Shown one piece after another: positions 46,327 through 59,499 of a stretch of 64,000 nt of DNA (position 1 is the first letter of the stretch; the number at the start of each line of letters is the position of its first letter). The stretch is from Curvularia sp. ZM96 (Eukaryota > Ascomycota > Dothideomycetes > Pleosporales > Pleosporaceae): contig JAJGBQ010000005.1 of the NCBI GenBank assembly GCA_022457065.1, forward strand, positions 3,410,001 through 3,474,000, given 5' to 3'. The notes under the pieces are model-generated. The model was not told where the DNA came from, searched no databases, and saw only the letters and a program-made list of their open reading frames with translations. The translations under genes and the position numbers were made by a program.

Positions 46327-47547
46327 CTTTAACTACCCACGGATTCTATAGACGGATTTAACTAATAGTACGCCTAATTAAGATTCAAGATATCTTATGC
46401 ATACTCTTAATCTTAGAGTAGTACTTAGAGACCTACCTAAGATCTAGCATCTAGGCCTAACCTAGCACTTAATAATAAGATACTAACCCTAAGTAATAAC
46501 GAGGACGACAATATACGTCACGTGCGAGAACTACGAAATCTTAGGCGATAGGCCACGATCTAAGCGTAGTAGATAGCTAGCATATAGGAAATAATTAATT
46601 AGCTTACGAGCTAGCTAATAGCCACCCCTAATAAGAAAAGAGCTACCGCGAAACCTAAGATAGCGCTACTAGAAAAGTTCGATAGAAGTTATAATAATTT
46701 ATAGACGTTCCTAACTAGCACTAATCTCTATAGCGAATACTATAGAGTACTTAACGACTAGAAAAAGATCCTACTAGCTAGTACGTATATAAAAGGCAAG
46801 ATAGCTAGATAGGTGTAGCTATACGTTAAGAACTTCCTAAAGAACATAGATAATTATAGAACTAAGGAGAAAACACACGAGCTATTTAAGAGCTAAGAAA
46901 ACTTTAAAATAGAAATAGAACATATCTTTAGTAAAATAGATAAAAAGAAATAAGTAGAGAGAGTAATTACTTATTTACGCTAAACTAAGTTAGTATCCGC
47001 GTATACGGCTAAGTTTAAGTAACTATAGTCTAGAATTAATTAGAACGACGTATCACTTCGCATAATATATAAAGTAGGACTAAAAGAAAATATTAAAGAC
47101 GGGCTTATATACTACGATAAGCTAGAGACGCTACACGCATTAATTAAGCTAGCTACACGCATCGACTATAGGCTATAGGAAAGGAATAAGTAGAAAAGAA
47201 AATAGTTCTAGCCCACGATAGCTAATACTAAGAAATATCGTAGTAATAAAGATAAAGATAGTAATACTATTATAGCTAGCAAGGTACAAGAGAAGTCTAA
47301 GAACAAAAAATCCTAAGGAAAGAGCTAAGATAGTCTTTCTAAGGAAGAATACTAGAAGCGCTACGATAATAAAGTATGTCTTAGATGCGGAGAGTTAGGA
47401 CACTTCTATAGAGACTGTCTTAAGAACGAAGTTAGTAAATAAGTAGTAGTAAAGATAAAGATACTAAGGGCTTAGCTATTTATCTTACTATCCGTAGAAG
47501 AACTAAGCGATATACTTAGTAATCTAGACTTATACGAAGAAGCGCGC
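46327..47547 (+). pseudogene. Gypsy-1 gag remnant
   Basis: Plus-strand frame with many TAA/TAG codons. The nucleocapsid zinc knuckle CLRCGELGHFYRDC is intact at 47377-47418. A Lys/Arg-rich stretch precedes it. The frame is broken just downstream by the solo LTR. Confidence 0.8.
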
Positions 47548-48037
47548 TGTTACACGGGGTTTCGCTATACTCACCTAGTCTCGGTCCGGGTTAGGGCGAG
47601 ACTTGTATAAAGTATTCCGTGCGATTGTTGTCTGGCGATTCGTAGTGGAGTGAAGTTATAGGAGTTCAACCAATAATGAAGTAACAATCAATTCTATAAG
47701 ATAGAATAATAATATAGCAATCTTGTTAAGTAACAACTTGTAAGAAAGTACAATCTGAGTTAACCACAACGAATATAATAAGGAAATCCAACCCATTCTT
47801 ATATCTATTGCAATCTGCCTGGCCGTCAGGATGGCTCTTGCCATCACTGACGGTCCCTTCTGCTGTGACGGTCTCCTGCCATCACATATGCCCCTGCCAT
47901 CACTGACGGTTGTTCTTGGCGTGACGGCAGTCACGTGATCATCGCCCCGCGGTGATCATTACCTTTTGACGTGGTGCCCAATGGTCTCCAACCTGCGGCC
48001 CTCGTCCAGGAGAGGTCCTTCGTTGTTACTTGTAACA
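47548..48037 (-). repeat. Solo LTR of the Gypsy-1 family, reverse orientation, little RIP
   Basis: 490 bp beginning TGTTACACGGGG and ending TTACTTGTAACA, the reverse complement of the Gypsy-1 LTR along nearly its whole length. Flanked by a perfect 5-bp target duplication CGCGC (47543-47547 and 48038-48042). Unlike the surroundings it keeps many CA and TG dinucleotides and a normal GC content. It contains a repeated CCATCACTGACGG and a TGATCATCGC/GCGGTGATCA palindrome. It presumably arose by LTR-LTR recombination of a full element that inserted after the host sequence had been mutated. Confidence 0.93.
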
Positions 48038-48584
48038 CGCGCTTAAACGAAGATAACGACTTTAAGATAGTTCCTAGACCTATTTAAGCGAACGAGGTTA
48101 TGCGATAGGCTACTCTAGAACTAACTAATTAGAAAATTAACGCTATAGATATATAGTAATAATTAGTAAAAAGGGAATATTAGCTATACAGCAACGCTAC
48201 GTATATAGCAGATACCTATAAGTATCGCGCTCGACGACTTAACGTTACTAGCTACGAGACTAATACTATAGCTAGAAAAGCGTTTAAAAAATAACCTCTC
48301 TTTACGGACCTCACGCTACTAGAATACTAACTAGTAGAGGATTATAATAAGGAAGAAGAAATCTACTAACGATTCTACTAGGTTAACTATAAAAGAGATT
48401 TTTATATATACTACGTAGATAAAAAGAAGTAGAGCAAGCTAGATAAGCATAGCTACTACCACATGCATCTATAGGCAGAAGAATACCTAATATTAGATTA
48501 CTATATCTACTAAGAAGAGCACTAAGAGGCGCACGAGCGTCTAGAATAGATAAACTATATAGAAAAGTGCTAATTCTACTAAGA

Positions 48585-49010
48585 TGTTAAGAGTGGATCT
48601 TGAGTGGAAGTAATATAAGACTTCTAGTGTCAAGACTCTAAGGTTAGTTTTCGCGGATGAAGTAATAGGGTGATATAAACAGTGTCTCTACAAGTAACTA
48701 TTATATTATAGATACTTATACTCGTAACTTAAGTTAAACATATCAAGCTATAAGAGCTTAATGCCTATTCCTATATACTTATAATGCTCGTAACCCTTAG
48801 TTAGAGGAGTCTAAGAATTGCTTAGTAGCTTATATACGAGGAGCTTTCCTCTATAGCTTATATACGAGAAGTCTACTAAGACCCTTCCTCGTGCATAGAG
48901 GTCTGAGAGAGTCACGTAACACTAACCCCCGCGTTACATATAGCCCTATCGACTAGACGTCGATATTCCTTAACTTAACCGCCATGCCTCCTTCCTCTAG
49001 GTTCGTAACA
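48585..49010 (-). repeat. Gypsy-2 LTR, left copy (3' LTR of the minus-strand element)
   Basis: 426 bp. Its left (outer) third keeps more TG/CA than the other copy, while its right part shows a run of G-to-A changes. Confidence 0.9.
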
Positions 49011-49059
49011 CTATCTCCCTCCTTTCTAAGCTTATCCTTAAGCTTTTCCATATGCCTAT

Positions 49060-49578
49060 AGCTAACAATATCTACCTCTAGATCTAAAGAATATCTTCGT
49101 CTTACTCTTAAAATTCGTCGTAACGGCCTCCCCGCGCCCGTCCCCTACGATTATTATTTCGCAAACAACTATTAGTACGTCGCGATGCCCGAGGTCGATA
49201 GCAAGCGTTTAAAGTACTCCGAGTATACTTATCTAGGCTACCTATATGTTAATATATCGTGAGTATTCTTAGACAAGACTTGTAAAGAGTATTAAAAGAA
49301 GGTAGATAAAGATAAGTAATTATTAGCTTAGGTAATTTCGCGTTTAATACGAAATAAGAAGATTTTAAAGTAGGCTAAGGAGCGTGCTACGAAAAAGACT
49401 ATATATCTGGCGAATATCTTGCGCGAAGATAGTGATGACGTAGATACGCAAGAGTCTCTAGATTGCCCCGTGGCGGATACATTAGTAGGATTTTCGCTAG
49501 TTATGTAGAGTACTTTAGGGTCCTTAGACGCCCTTGCCTCGCCTTCGAATCCTAGCGATACTTCTACTTTCTCTTCTT
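49060..49578 (+). pseudogene. Antisense reading frame in the 3' part of Gypsy-2
   Basis: On the strand opposite to gag-pol, between integrase and 3' LTR, a frame runs about 170 codons with only a handful of stops, each explicable by RIP. An ATG at 49185 opens MPEVDSKRLKYSEYTYLGYL. Downstream is a charged, helix-prone stretch (LIRNKKILK, AKERATKK) and a Ser/Asp-rich tail ending in FSS and a TAA at about 49576-49578. Product not recognised. Confidence 0.6.
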
Positions 49579-49599
49579 AATAGTACGTGTTTCTTTTTA

Positions 49600-52500
49600 T
49601 AATTCTTATAGTATTATAGGTTCGTTATAGAATCTTATTTTATTAGGTTTTCCTTTTATTAGTTTCGCTCTTCTAGTATAATAGTAGATATTATTTTATT
49701 TTTAGTATTTCTTTAGTAGTTATTAACAGTTTTATAGGTTAGCTTCGGGTTCCTATATATTTTCTAACTCTAGATATCTCTTCTATTTAACTAGCTATTC
49801 CTAGTAGAAGTCGTCGTCTTAGAAATCGTTCTTTCTAGTTTCTTAGTATCCTTAGAGGTCTTCTACGTCATATTCGTCATCTTCTTCTATTTCGTAGTGA
49901 AATATTTTTTATAATAGCGTTTTAGGGTCTACTAGTTCTAATAGTTTAATATAGAATCTTAGGTGTATCTTAGCGTCTAGTAGTAGATCTAATATATAGG
50001 TTACTAGTCTATTTTACTTCGAAATTAAAAATAGTCTAACTTTAACATTATCTAGTCTCTTGCTTAGTCGTTTTATTCGAAGGTTCTTCGTGAGTAGATA
50101 TACTTTATCCCTCTTTTTTAGCTAAGGTGCTATTTTTCTTTTCTAGTTAACATATAAAATACTCTAGCGTTATGCCTTTTTAAGTAATTCTCGTAATTTC
50201 TCGTGAATTTTCTTTATTTCTTTAGCTATAGTAATAGCTGCTTCTATTTTTATACTTAGTAAAGTTCTAGTAAAGAGATTTAGATATCTCCTATAATTTA
50301 CGTAAAATAGTATTTATCCTATAGATTCTAATATTTTATTATTATACGCTAGTTATACTATTAGTAGTAGTTATATCTAATTGTTTTGCTAGTAATTAGT
50401 ATAGATGCGTAGGTATATTTTTATAGTCCTATTTATTCTTTCTATTTATCTATTAGTTTCTAGATAGTAAGCTATAGATAGCTTCTTTTTCGTTTCTATT
50501 ATTGCTATTAAGGTAGTCTAAAAGTTTAACGTGAAGAGCTTATCTCTATTACTAGTAATTAACTTTAGTATTCTATAGTTTCTTATAATTCTATCGTGGA
50601 ATATGTGTGCGAGTTATTCTACGTTATAATTTTTCCTAAATGCAATATATACTATATATTTAGTAAATCTATCTACTATAACTAGAATTACGTCGTAGCT
50701 AATATTAGTTATAGAGTCCTTTAAGACTAGTAGTTCTATTACGAAGTCTATAGAGATGTCTATCTAGGGTGCATCTAGTAGTTCTTATGCTTACATTTCT
50801 CCGTATAGTGTATAAGTGCTATACTTATTCTTCTAGTATTATTCGTATTTAGCGATAAAGGCTATAACTTTATTCTTTATTTTACTAAATTCGTAGTTTT
50901 GTCGAATTAGTTCTATTGTTCTAGCGATCCTAGGGTATCCGTGTACTAGGTCGTCGTGGTATTGTTAAATAATTTCTTCTTATCGATCTTTAGGTATATC
51001 GTTCCTGATTTTAAGTATTCTATTAATAGTCCTTGCTAGTTCTAGGGATCTATCTTCGTTTTGCTTAAGTATCGCGGTGTTAATAACTTCTTTAGTTCCT
51101 GCGATATCTAGTCTTTAGCTAAGAGCGTCTACTCTGCCGTTTTCTTTTTCTAGTGTGTATACTATCTTAAACTTGTATTATCCTAGTAGCTTGGCCTATT
51201 AGGTCTAGCGTTAGTTAAGAGATTTCGTAGTAGTGAAGTATACTAAGTTCTTATAATCTATATAGATAGTAAGTTCTAAGCAGCTTTCTGCGTATACTCT
51301 CTAATATTTTAGATATATAACTATTATAAGTAGTTCCTTGTCGTGTACATCGTATCGTTCTTCTAGTCCTAAGAACTTTCTTAAGTAGTATACTATCGGG
51401 TGCTATTTACCATTAATGTAGATGCTAGCGCAGCCTTCTAGAGCTAAGTCTAATGCGTTAGTTTCGAATTTTAGGAGTACTCCTAAAACAAATATTCTAA
51501 AGCATGGTGGCGTAATATATACTTTCTTAAGTATCTTAAAGGCGTTATTAGCCTTATTATTCTAGTTCTATAGAGTATCTTTTCGTGTAAGTCGCGTTAT
51601 TAGTGTTACGATCTTTAAGTAGTCTTTAATAAATTCTTAGTTAAAGTTTATAAATTTAAGAAATAATTAAATATCCATAACGTTCCTTAGTATTAGCTAG
51701 TTCTTAATAACTTTAATCTTTTCTTCGCTTATTTATACTCCGTTTATCCCTACTACGTAGCCTAGAAAGTTAACCTTAGTCTTATAAAATTCACACTTCT
51801 TTAGCTTAAGTCGAAGGCTATAGTCGTTAAGAGCTTAAAGTACCTTTATAACGTGTCTAGTATAGTCCTTCTTATTCTCTAAGTAGATTAGAATATTATC
51901 TAGGTAGGCGATAATAAATATATCTAAATAGGGTCTAAGTACGTTATTAATAAGTGCTTAAAATATAGCTAGAGCGTTCGTAAGCCTAAACGGCATAACT
52001 GTGTATTCGTAGTATCCGTATCGTGTTTAGAAAGCCATTTTCTATTCTTTACCTTCCTTAATTCTAATAAGGTAGTATCCGTCTCTTAGATCTAATACTA
52101 TAAAGATCTTTACTTAAGACAATCAATTCTAGAGTTCTTTAATATTTAGTAGTAGGTATTAATTCTTAACTATAATATTATTTAGTTTTCTATAGTCGAC
52201 GTATAGTCGATCTATTCCATCTTTCTTTAGTACAAATATAACTAGATATTCTACTAGAGATGTTAATAGTTATATATAGTCTTTAGCTAATAACTTATCT
52301 AGGTACTCTTATAGTACTATAAGTTCTCGTTCTAATTACTAATAAATTAGGCTAAAAGTTAGTTACTTTTCTTCCTATAAGACTATCTTATAGTTCTAGA
52401 GTTAATGCTTTAGTAACGCTTGTTCGTCTACTACTTTCTAAAATAGATGTTCGAATCTTCTATATTATTTAGGGATCTCTAGAGTTGCGCTTTTCTCCTA

Positions 52501-54990
52501 TTTACCTCTAGCTTCGTAATCCGTTAGCCTAGTGTTAGTATCTACTAGGTTTGGCTTCCTATCTAGGGAACTACCTTTTAAGTACGCTTCTCTTTCTACG
52601 TTATTATACTACTTAGCAATATTACTCTTATCTACTATTAAACTCTACTAATATCTAGGCTAGCTTGCGGTTGCGCCTAGTCCGCAGCACTTAAATTAAA
52701 ACACCTTTAACCTCTAGTCGATCCGCGGGTTGTGTTTCCGTAGCTATAGAAGTCCTAATATAATGTCGTAGATAGCTAGTCTAAGGACGTCTAGGTTAAT
52801 TCTCTTCTTATGCTCTTAGATGCTAAGCGTTACTTATTTAACCTTATATATTATCTCGTTTTCTTTTAGCATTAATTCGCTAGTGGTAACATATAGTAGA
52901 TATAGATGTTATTTCTATAGCTACGAAAGTCCTGCTTTCTAGGCTGCGTGCGCCGAAACGTAGTTATCCTGTGCTCCTAAATCTACTAGTGCCTGCATCC
53001 GTGTTCCGTTAAGCTTTACTATAAGCTTAATTAATCCTAGAGAGTTTACTACGTTAATTTCCCTAGAGGGGCCACGTTCTCTTGTCGCTAGCCTAAAAAA
53101 GACTATAGTTCTTCGTAGCTATAATATTCTTTAGCGTCTTAGTGCTTATCGCACTTATTATTTAGGCATATTTGCTAATGCGGCTAGTTATACTCTCTAG
53201 TGGCGCCGTCTTCGTTCTCGTACGTAATTTACATGTAGACGACGTCTTCTACGTCTTCGTGTTCTAGGAAATGAACTATTTCTCTCTTCTTTTATAGATA
53301 TTTGGCGCATAGGTCGTTCTTATATTCGTACTAGTTCTATTTACATCTAGATTCTTCTTAAACTTTCTTTAGTAACTATCCTTCGTTCTATTTTACGTTC
53401 TAGTGTTTTAGATAGAACTTGGTGGTATATATAGTCTAGTACAACTTGCTATATTGCGGGTTATTCGCGTTATACTAATATTAACTAATTTAGTATATGT
53501 TATCGTTAGTCTAGGCTTCTTATGCCTTCTATGCCTATTACGGTATGTCCGTCTTTTCTTGCTAGCAGGGTTATTAGTGCTATTCGTTGCATTAGTGCGT
53601 TCTCTCTTATAGTCTCTAAATATTAGTGGAGATGTGTGCGTAGTTAGGTAGATTTTGCGTAGTTTTAATCTCGTAGAAGTTAATCTTAGAGCGGAGATGC
53701 TATAAGTTATAGTATATTAGAAGTAGTATTCCTAGTTACGTGTGGTCGTACACGATGTGCTCTTATCCGAGTATTTTGTTTATCTTCCGAATCTGAGTTT
53801 CTACATAGTAGGTATTGTCTTAACTAGACAATTGTGCCAGTGTGGCTAGTCGATGCTTCTTCTTAAAGCTAGCTATCTTTTTATACTTTGTCTTAGGCGT
53901 CTAAGGTTCCTTTTTCTTAGGTGTATTGTATTTCTTATCGCTTAGAGGTTCGTCATCCTTATTAGATACTTCTAGAGCTATAAGGGTAATGTCTTCAAAT
54001 CTCTCAAGAAGCTCTTCTTCCCCATTAGGTGCGGTTAGCGTTAGTTAGGTAATAATATTCTATTTCTTATCGTTATCGAGTTCCGACTTTCTTCGTATTA
54101 CATTAAGCTATCACTTAATCTTATTCGTGTCTGTGCTTCGGCAGTCTCGTGCTATGTGGCCTTCCTTGCCACACTTATAGTAGTTGAACGTCCTCTTAGA
54201 TCGTTCCTTATTATTCCTTTCTAGCCCCTTACCTTTATTAAGGTTATTAAGATATATTAGTTCTACACTAAATCTACAGTAGGCTCCTAGGGTCCTAGGA
54301 GTATAGTTTCGCTATTTTCCTATATTAGGCTATAAACGTTAGTATTAGTTTTGTCGAGACTAATCATTTAAGCTCTTCTAATTGCGCGTTCCCTTTATAA
54401 ATAGTCGTTCTTCTAATACGAGTTCGTAAAGTTTATTATCGAGTCTTACAGCTTTAGTTATAAGTTTCTTAAAGTTAGTAATTAAGATTCTAGTTCTTAT
54501 AAGTTTCCTACGCACTAAGGGTTTAAGACCTTATTTATACATTCACATAAGAGCGTTATCGTTCTAGTTAATTCTCGTGGCGTACTATTAGAATAGGGTC
54601 GTGTAGTCAGCGGCAGGCCCTATCTATTATAGGGTCTAGATCTTTTATTCCGCAACTACTAATTCTTTAAATAGTAAGAAGTTTTGTCATATTTTAGTTT
54701 TAAAGGCGTTCTAGTCTTCAACTAGAGCGGCATTATTAGTATCTTCGATAGATTCGTCTATATAACGTTAGATAATAGGGTTAGCCCATTTCTCTACATC
54801 ACCTCGAAGATACGTGGAGGCCAAGACGACCTTATTATCGTCGTCAATTCTATCTCTCTAGAGATAGAAGTAACGGTCGACCTAGAGGAGCTAAGCTTCG
54901 AGCTTGTTACGGTCGCTATAGTACAAGTTAGGCTTATTACTAAGGTTAGCGGGTTCTCTAGTCTAGGAAGCGTCTAGAGTGTTTATAGCA
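49600..54990 (-). pseudogene. Gypsy-2 gag-pol remnant
   Basis: Minus-strand frame with numerous RIP stops. Recognisable: zinc knuckle with first Cys changed to Tyr (YKCGKEGHIARDC), RT core YVDYRKLNN and LDLRDGYY, palm motif AYLDN, RNase H region (about 51350-51600) and integrase core (about 50450-50900). Non-functional. Confidence 0.82.
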
Positions 54991-55018
54991 ATATCGCTCA
55001 TCGTGAGGGTATTTAAAA

Positions 55019-55444
55019 TATTAAGAGTAGATCTTAAGTAGAAGTAATATAAGACTTCTAGTATTAAGACTCTAAGGTTAGTTTTCGTAGATAAAGTAAT
55101 AGGGTAATATAAATAGTATCTCTATAAGTAACTATTATATTATAGATACTTATACTCGTAACTTAAGTTAAACATATTAAGCTATAAGAGCTTAATGTCT
55201 ATTCTTATATACTTATAATGCTCGTAACCCTTAGTTAGAGGAGTCTAAGGATTGCTTAGTAGCTTATATACGAGGAGCTTTCCTCTATAGCTTATGTACG
55301 AGGAGTCTGCCAAGACCCTTCCTCGTGCATAGAGGTCCGAGAGAGTCACGTGACACTGACCCCCGCGTTATATATGGCCCCATCGACTGGGCGTCGATGT
55401 TCCTTAACTTAACCGCCGTGCCTCCTTCCTCCAGGTTCGTAACA
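55019..55444 (-). repeat. Gypsy-2 LTR, right copy (5' LTR of the minus-strand element)
   Basis: 426 bp. The last 145 bp (55300-55444) form a local GC-richer patch with intact CA/TG, for example GTCACGTGACACTGAC, while the first part is heavily mutated. Confidence 0.9.
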
Positions 55445-55449
55445 TAAGA

Positions 55450-58400
55450 ATAGCGAATCGCGGTAAGGCAAGAAAGCCACTATCTACATAGAACTATAGC
55501 GGCTAAGGAATACTAAATAGTAGAATACAAAACTCATAACACAATAAAGAATTAGATCCTAGCGCTAGAAATACTAGAGGAAATAATTCTATATATAAAT
55601 ATCTACTAGACCTTTTGCATAGAAGATTAGTATATAGTATACTATAATACGAAGGTAAATACTAGTTATTTTCTACGTAGCACTAACTAAAAGAATAGAG
55701 ATTGACAACGCGTAAATAGAACCACGAGAAAATAGACACCTAGAAGAGAACTTATACTATATAGGCATAGTAATTAGAGATTATATTATAGAGACGCCTG
55801 TCTAGATTACTTAGTAGCTAAGTAATAAGCTAGAAGATTCTCTAAAGAAAAGAAGAGGTTAAAGAAAGACTAACGCTCTTAGCTAAAAAACTAAGATACC
55901 GCTAGAGATAGGGTTAAGCTAGTAAAGGCAGTCCTAAAACGACTCTTAGATAAGTATAAGTTACTAGTAATCGCGCGTTAGAACTAATAGCGATTGTACA
56001 TATATATAGACACGAAATAAAAGCGTTTATAGATAGTAGAGCTATAAGAACTATAATCTTACTAAGAATAGTAGAGAAATACAGAATACCCTACTAAAAT
56101 AAGAAAATTCCACTAGAGGTAGTATTAGCTAAAGAGAAACCCATAGCCTACGGAAATAGCATAATTAGACTAGAGACTAAGTTAGTAATACTAAAAGTAG
56201 TAGATACAGAAAGCTAAATAAATATTAGTATTATAGATCTAGAAGAAATAGACCTACTAATTAGTTATAACTAGCTAGATACCTATAACCCCACTATTAA
56301 TTAGCGAAAGAAGATAATACTTAGCTAAGAACCTACGCGCAAGATTGCTAGAGTACGAAAGGAGACACGCCCAACAAATTAGAGCTTAACCTAGAATAGG
56401 AGATTTAGTAAGATCTTACTATATAAGATCGCGAGAATCTATACGAAGAACTCTTAGGAAGTAGGAGTTATTTAGATAAGACGAGTCGCGCCTATGAAGG
56501 ATAGACTCTTACTACTAGATATACTAGATATATACTAAATAAACGAGTTTAGAGAACTATTTAAAGAAAACGAGATAATAGACCTAGCTAAACACTAGAA
56601 TTAGAATTATAAGATTATTCTAGAAGAAGGAGCGAAGTTAACGCTAGAAGGCATATACTTAATAGCGCCCAAGCACGATACTAAGCTACGGGAATATCTC
56701 TAAAAGAATTTAAAGAAAGGATTTATTTAACTAGAATATAGCCTAATAGCCTCTCTAATATTATTTATAAAGAAGCCTAATAGTAAATAGCAACTATATA
56801 TTAACTACTAAAGATTAAACGCTAGCACTTAAAAGAATTAATATCCTTTACTACTAATATTAGAGCTTATAGATCGACTCTAGAGAGCCAAGTAGTTTAC
56901 GAAGTTTAACGTTTAAGAAGAATTTTACAGAATTAGGATTAAGAAAGAAGACGAATAGAAGATAGCGTTTAAAACGAAGTATAGACTATACGAGTATATA
57001 GTTATACCATTTAGTTTAATAAACGCGCTAGTAACCTTTTAGTTAGTTATTAATAGCACTCTCTACGAGTACCTTAGAATCTTTATTACTATATATTTAG
57101 ACGATATACTAGTATACTCTAGTAGGACCTTTAATAAATACATTAAATATATAAAGAAAGTGCTTAGGAAGCTTAAGAAATATAAGCTATACCTATAGCT
57201 AGGAAAATACAAATTCTATATTAAAGAAATAGAATTTCTAGGCTTTATTATCTTAACTAAAGAAGTTAAAATAAATTTAAAGAAGATAGTAACTATATAA
57301 AAATAGCTAAAACCTAAAATAGTTAAAGACGTACAATTCTTCTTAGAATTCGCCAACTACTACTAGAAGTTTATTAAAGATTATTTAAAAATTACCACAC
57401 TACTCTCTAAGATTATAAAGAAAGAAGTAGAATTCTAGTAGAAAAAGAAATATTAAGAAGCGTTTAAACAAATTAAACAGATATTCCTTAAAGCACCCGT
57501 ACTAGAAATATACAACCTAAGACGAAAGACGCGAGTTAAGACTAACGCGTTAGACTATACACTTAGAGCTATATTATTATAGTAGTGCTTAGACGGGAAA
57601 TAGAGACTAGTGTTCTACTATTCTAGGAAGTTCTTAGGAGTAGAACTTAACTACGATATTTATAATAAGGAGCTACTTAGAGTAGTTAATGCCTTTAAAT
57701 AATAGAAAGTATACCTATTAGGACTTCTAGACACGATTAAGGTTTTCACTAATTATTAGAATCTAGCGAGTTTTATAATAACTAAGAAACTTAACTAATA
57801 ATAAGTCTAATAGACTAAAATATTAGCTTAGTTTAACTTCAAGATTACATATCGAGTAGGATCGCTTAACAAAGCAGCAGATACCCTAAGCTAAAGATCT
57901 AATTTACGCGAAGAAGGCTAAAAGGAGCCTTACGATATAGTACTAATAAAGATGCTAGATAGTAGCCTTAAGTATAACTAGCTAGAACTAGCTAGAGTAG
58001 CTAAAGTAGCTAAGTAGGTAGAAATATTATAATAGTAGTAGCAGTAAAAAGCCGCTAGCTAGGTCCGCAAGGACAGAGAAAATAACCTTGCTAAATTCCT
58101 ACTAGATAAATAGAAACCCTAAAACGAAAATAAAATCTACGTACTCTCGCATATAAGGTCAGACCTTATAAGGGAACTATATAAGTCGCTAGAGTATAGA
58201 TATATAGAAGTAGAGGAAATAGTTAGACGACTAAGTAAGATATTTAGTATACCACGCTTGCGAGCGGAGGTATAGAAGATCCTAGGCAACTATTTAGCAT
58301 ATTATTAGAATAAGCCTAAGAGACATAAGCCCTATAGCCTATTATAGCTCTTACCGCCACTAATACGACTATAGAGTAGCGTAATAATAGACTTTATAGT

Positions 58401-59440
58401 AAAGCTCCTAAAGTTACTAGAACTAGAATTAGCTTAACTTTGCGATACTATCTTAGTAATCGTGTACTAATTAACTAAAGAAGTAAAGTTCGTGCTAATA
58501 GAAGAGACTATTACAGTAGAGAAATGTGCGTACAAAGTTACTAAGGTACTAGTATTAGAGTATAGAATACCTAAGGAATTTATAATAGACAGAGATAAGC
58601 TATTTACGTCAAAGTATTAGTTAACGTTCTTAGTAAAAATAGAAGTAAAGAAGAAGCTATTAACTAGCTTTTACCTAGAAACTAACAGATAAATAGAGCA
58701 AATAAACTAGATACTAGAATAATACTTGCGAATATACGCTAATAAGCTATAAGATAACTAGATTAAACTCTTACTAATAGTACTATTAGCCTATAATAGC
58801 ACGAGATTAGCGACTATAAAGCACTCGCCGCACTACGCTAATTATAGGTATAAGCTAGTTACTTATTAAGACCTAAAGAATATTAAAAGTATCGTAGTTA
58901 GAGTAAACGATAAAGCTTAACTAATATAAAAATTATACAAAGAATTAAGCAAGAATATCGCTTATAGAAACCTCACGACGTCTAAAGCCACGAATAAGCA
59001 AAGAATTAAGGGACTAACCTTTAAGAAGAAGAATAAAGTTTTCTTATTACGATAAAACCTAAAAACTAAGCGACTAAGTAAGAAACTAGATAATCTCTAA
59101 TTAGGACTATTTAAAATTCTAAAGAAATTAGAACTAGTAAACTATAAACTCTAGCTACTACTAGACATACGTATATATAACGTTTTCTATAAGAAGCTAC
59201 TAGAACTAGCACCCTAAAACGCTAAGTTAGTAAAAGATATAGAACTTAAAGATAACAAGTACATAGTTAAGGAAATTAAGGACCTATAGAAAGTTAGTAG
59301 TTAGTAGAAGTACTTAGTTAAGTAGAAAGAATAGCCTAAGAACTATAATACTTAGGAGTCTAAAGGAAATCTAACAAACTATAAGTTACTAGTACGTAAG
59401 TACTACTAGAAGTATCTAGAGAAGCGAGAACTAGATTCTT
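55450..59440 (+). pseudogene. Gypsy-1 pol remnant: PR-RT-RH-IN-chromodomain
   Basis: Plus-strand frame interrupted by many TAA/TAG. Visible: protease region around 56010 (FIDS-A), reverse transcriptase about 56720-57300 with palm motif YLDD at 57094-57105 and LGFII after it, RNase H about 57480-57900, integrase zinc-binding and core about 58150-58900 (VIIDFI, DRDKLFTSKYW). A C-terminal chromodomain at about 59270-59430 (KYLVK-KE-PKNYNT-ES) would bind modified histones and target integration to heterochromatin. Confidence 0.87.
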
Positions 59441-59499
59441 AAGAGAAAGAAAGTAATTAAAGGAAAGAGAGTTAAAAGAAGCGTTAGCCTATAACTAGC

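Larger units (their letters stand above)
48585..55444 (-). mobile_element. Gypsy-2: second Ty3/Gypsy element nested in Gypsy-1
   Basis: Two 426-bp direct LTRs, 48585-49010 and 55019-55444 (TGTTAAGAG...TTCGTAACA on the plus strand), with a perfect 5-bp target duplication TAAGA on both sides (48580-48584, 55445-55449). Genes read on the minus strand: gag zinc knuckle (54141-54182), reverse transcriptase (YVDYRKLN about 52175-52205, YLDN about 51895-51906), RNase H, integrase (about 50450-50900). Length 6.86 kb, a complete but RIP-inactivated element. Confidence 0.9.

Noticed and set aside
47656..47934. 92-codon minus-strand frame in the transposon island
   Set aside because: It lies wholly inside the solo LTR and is open only because that LTR escaped RIP.
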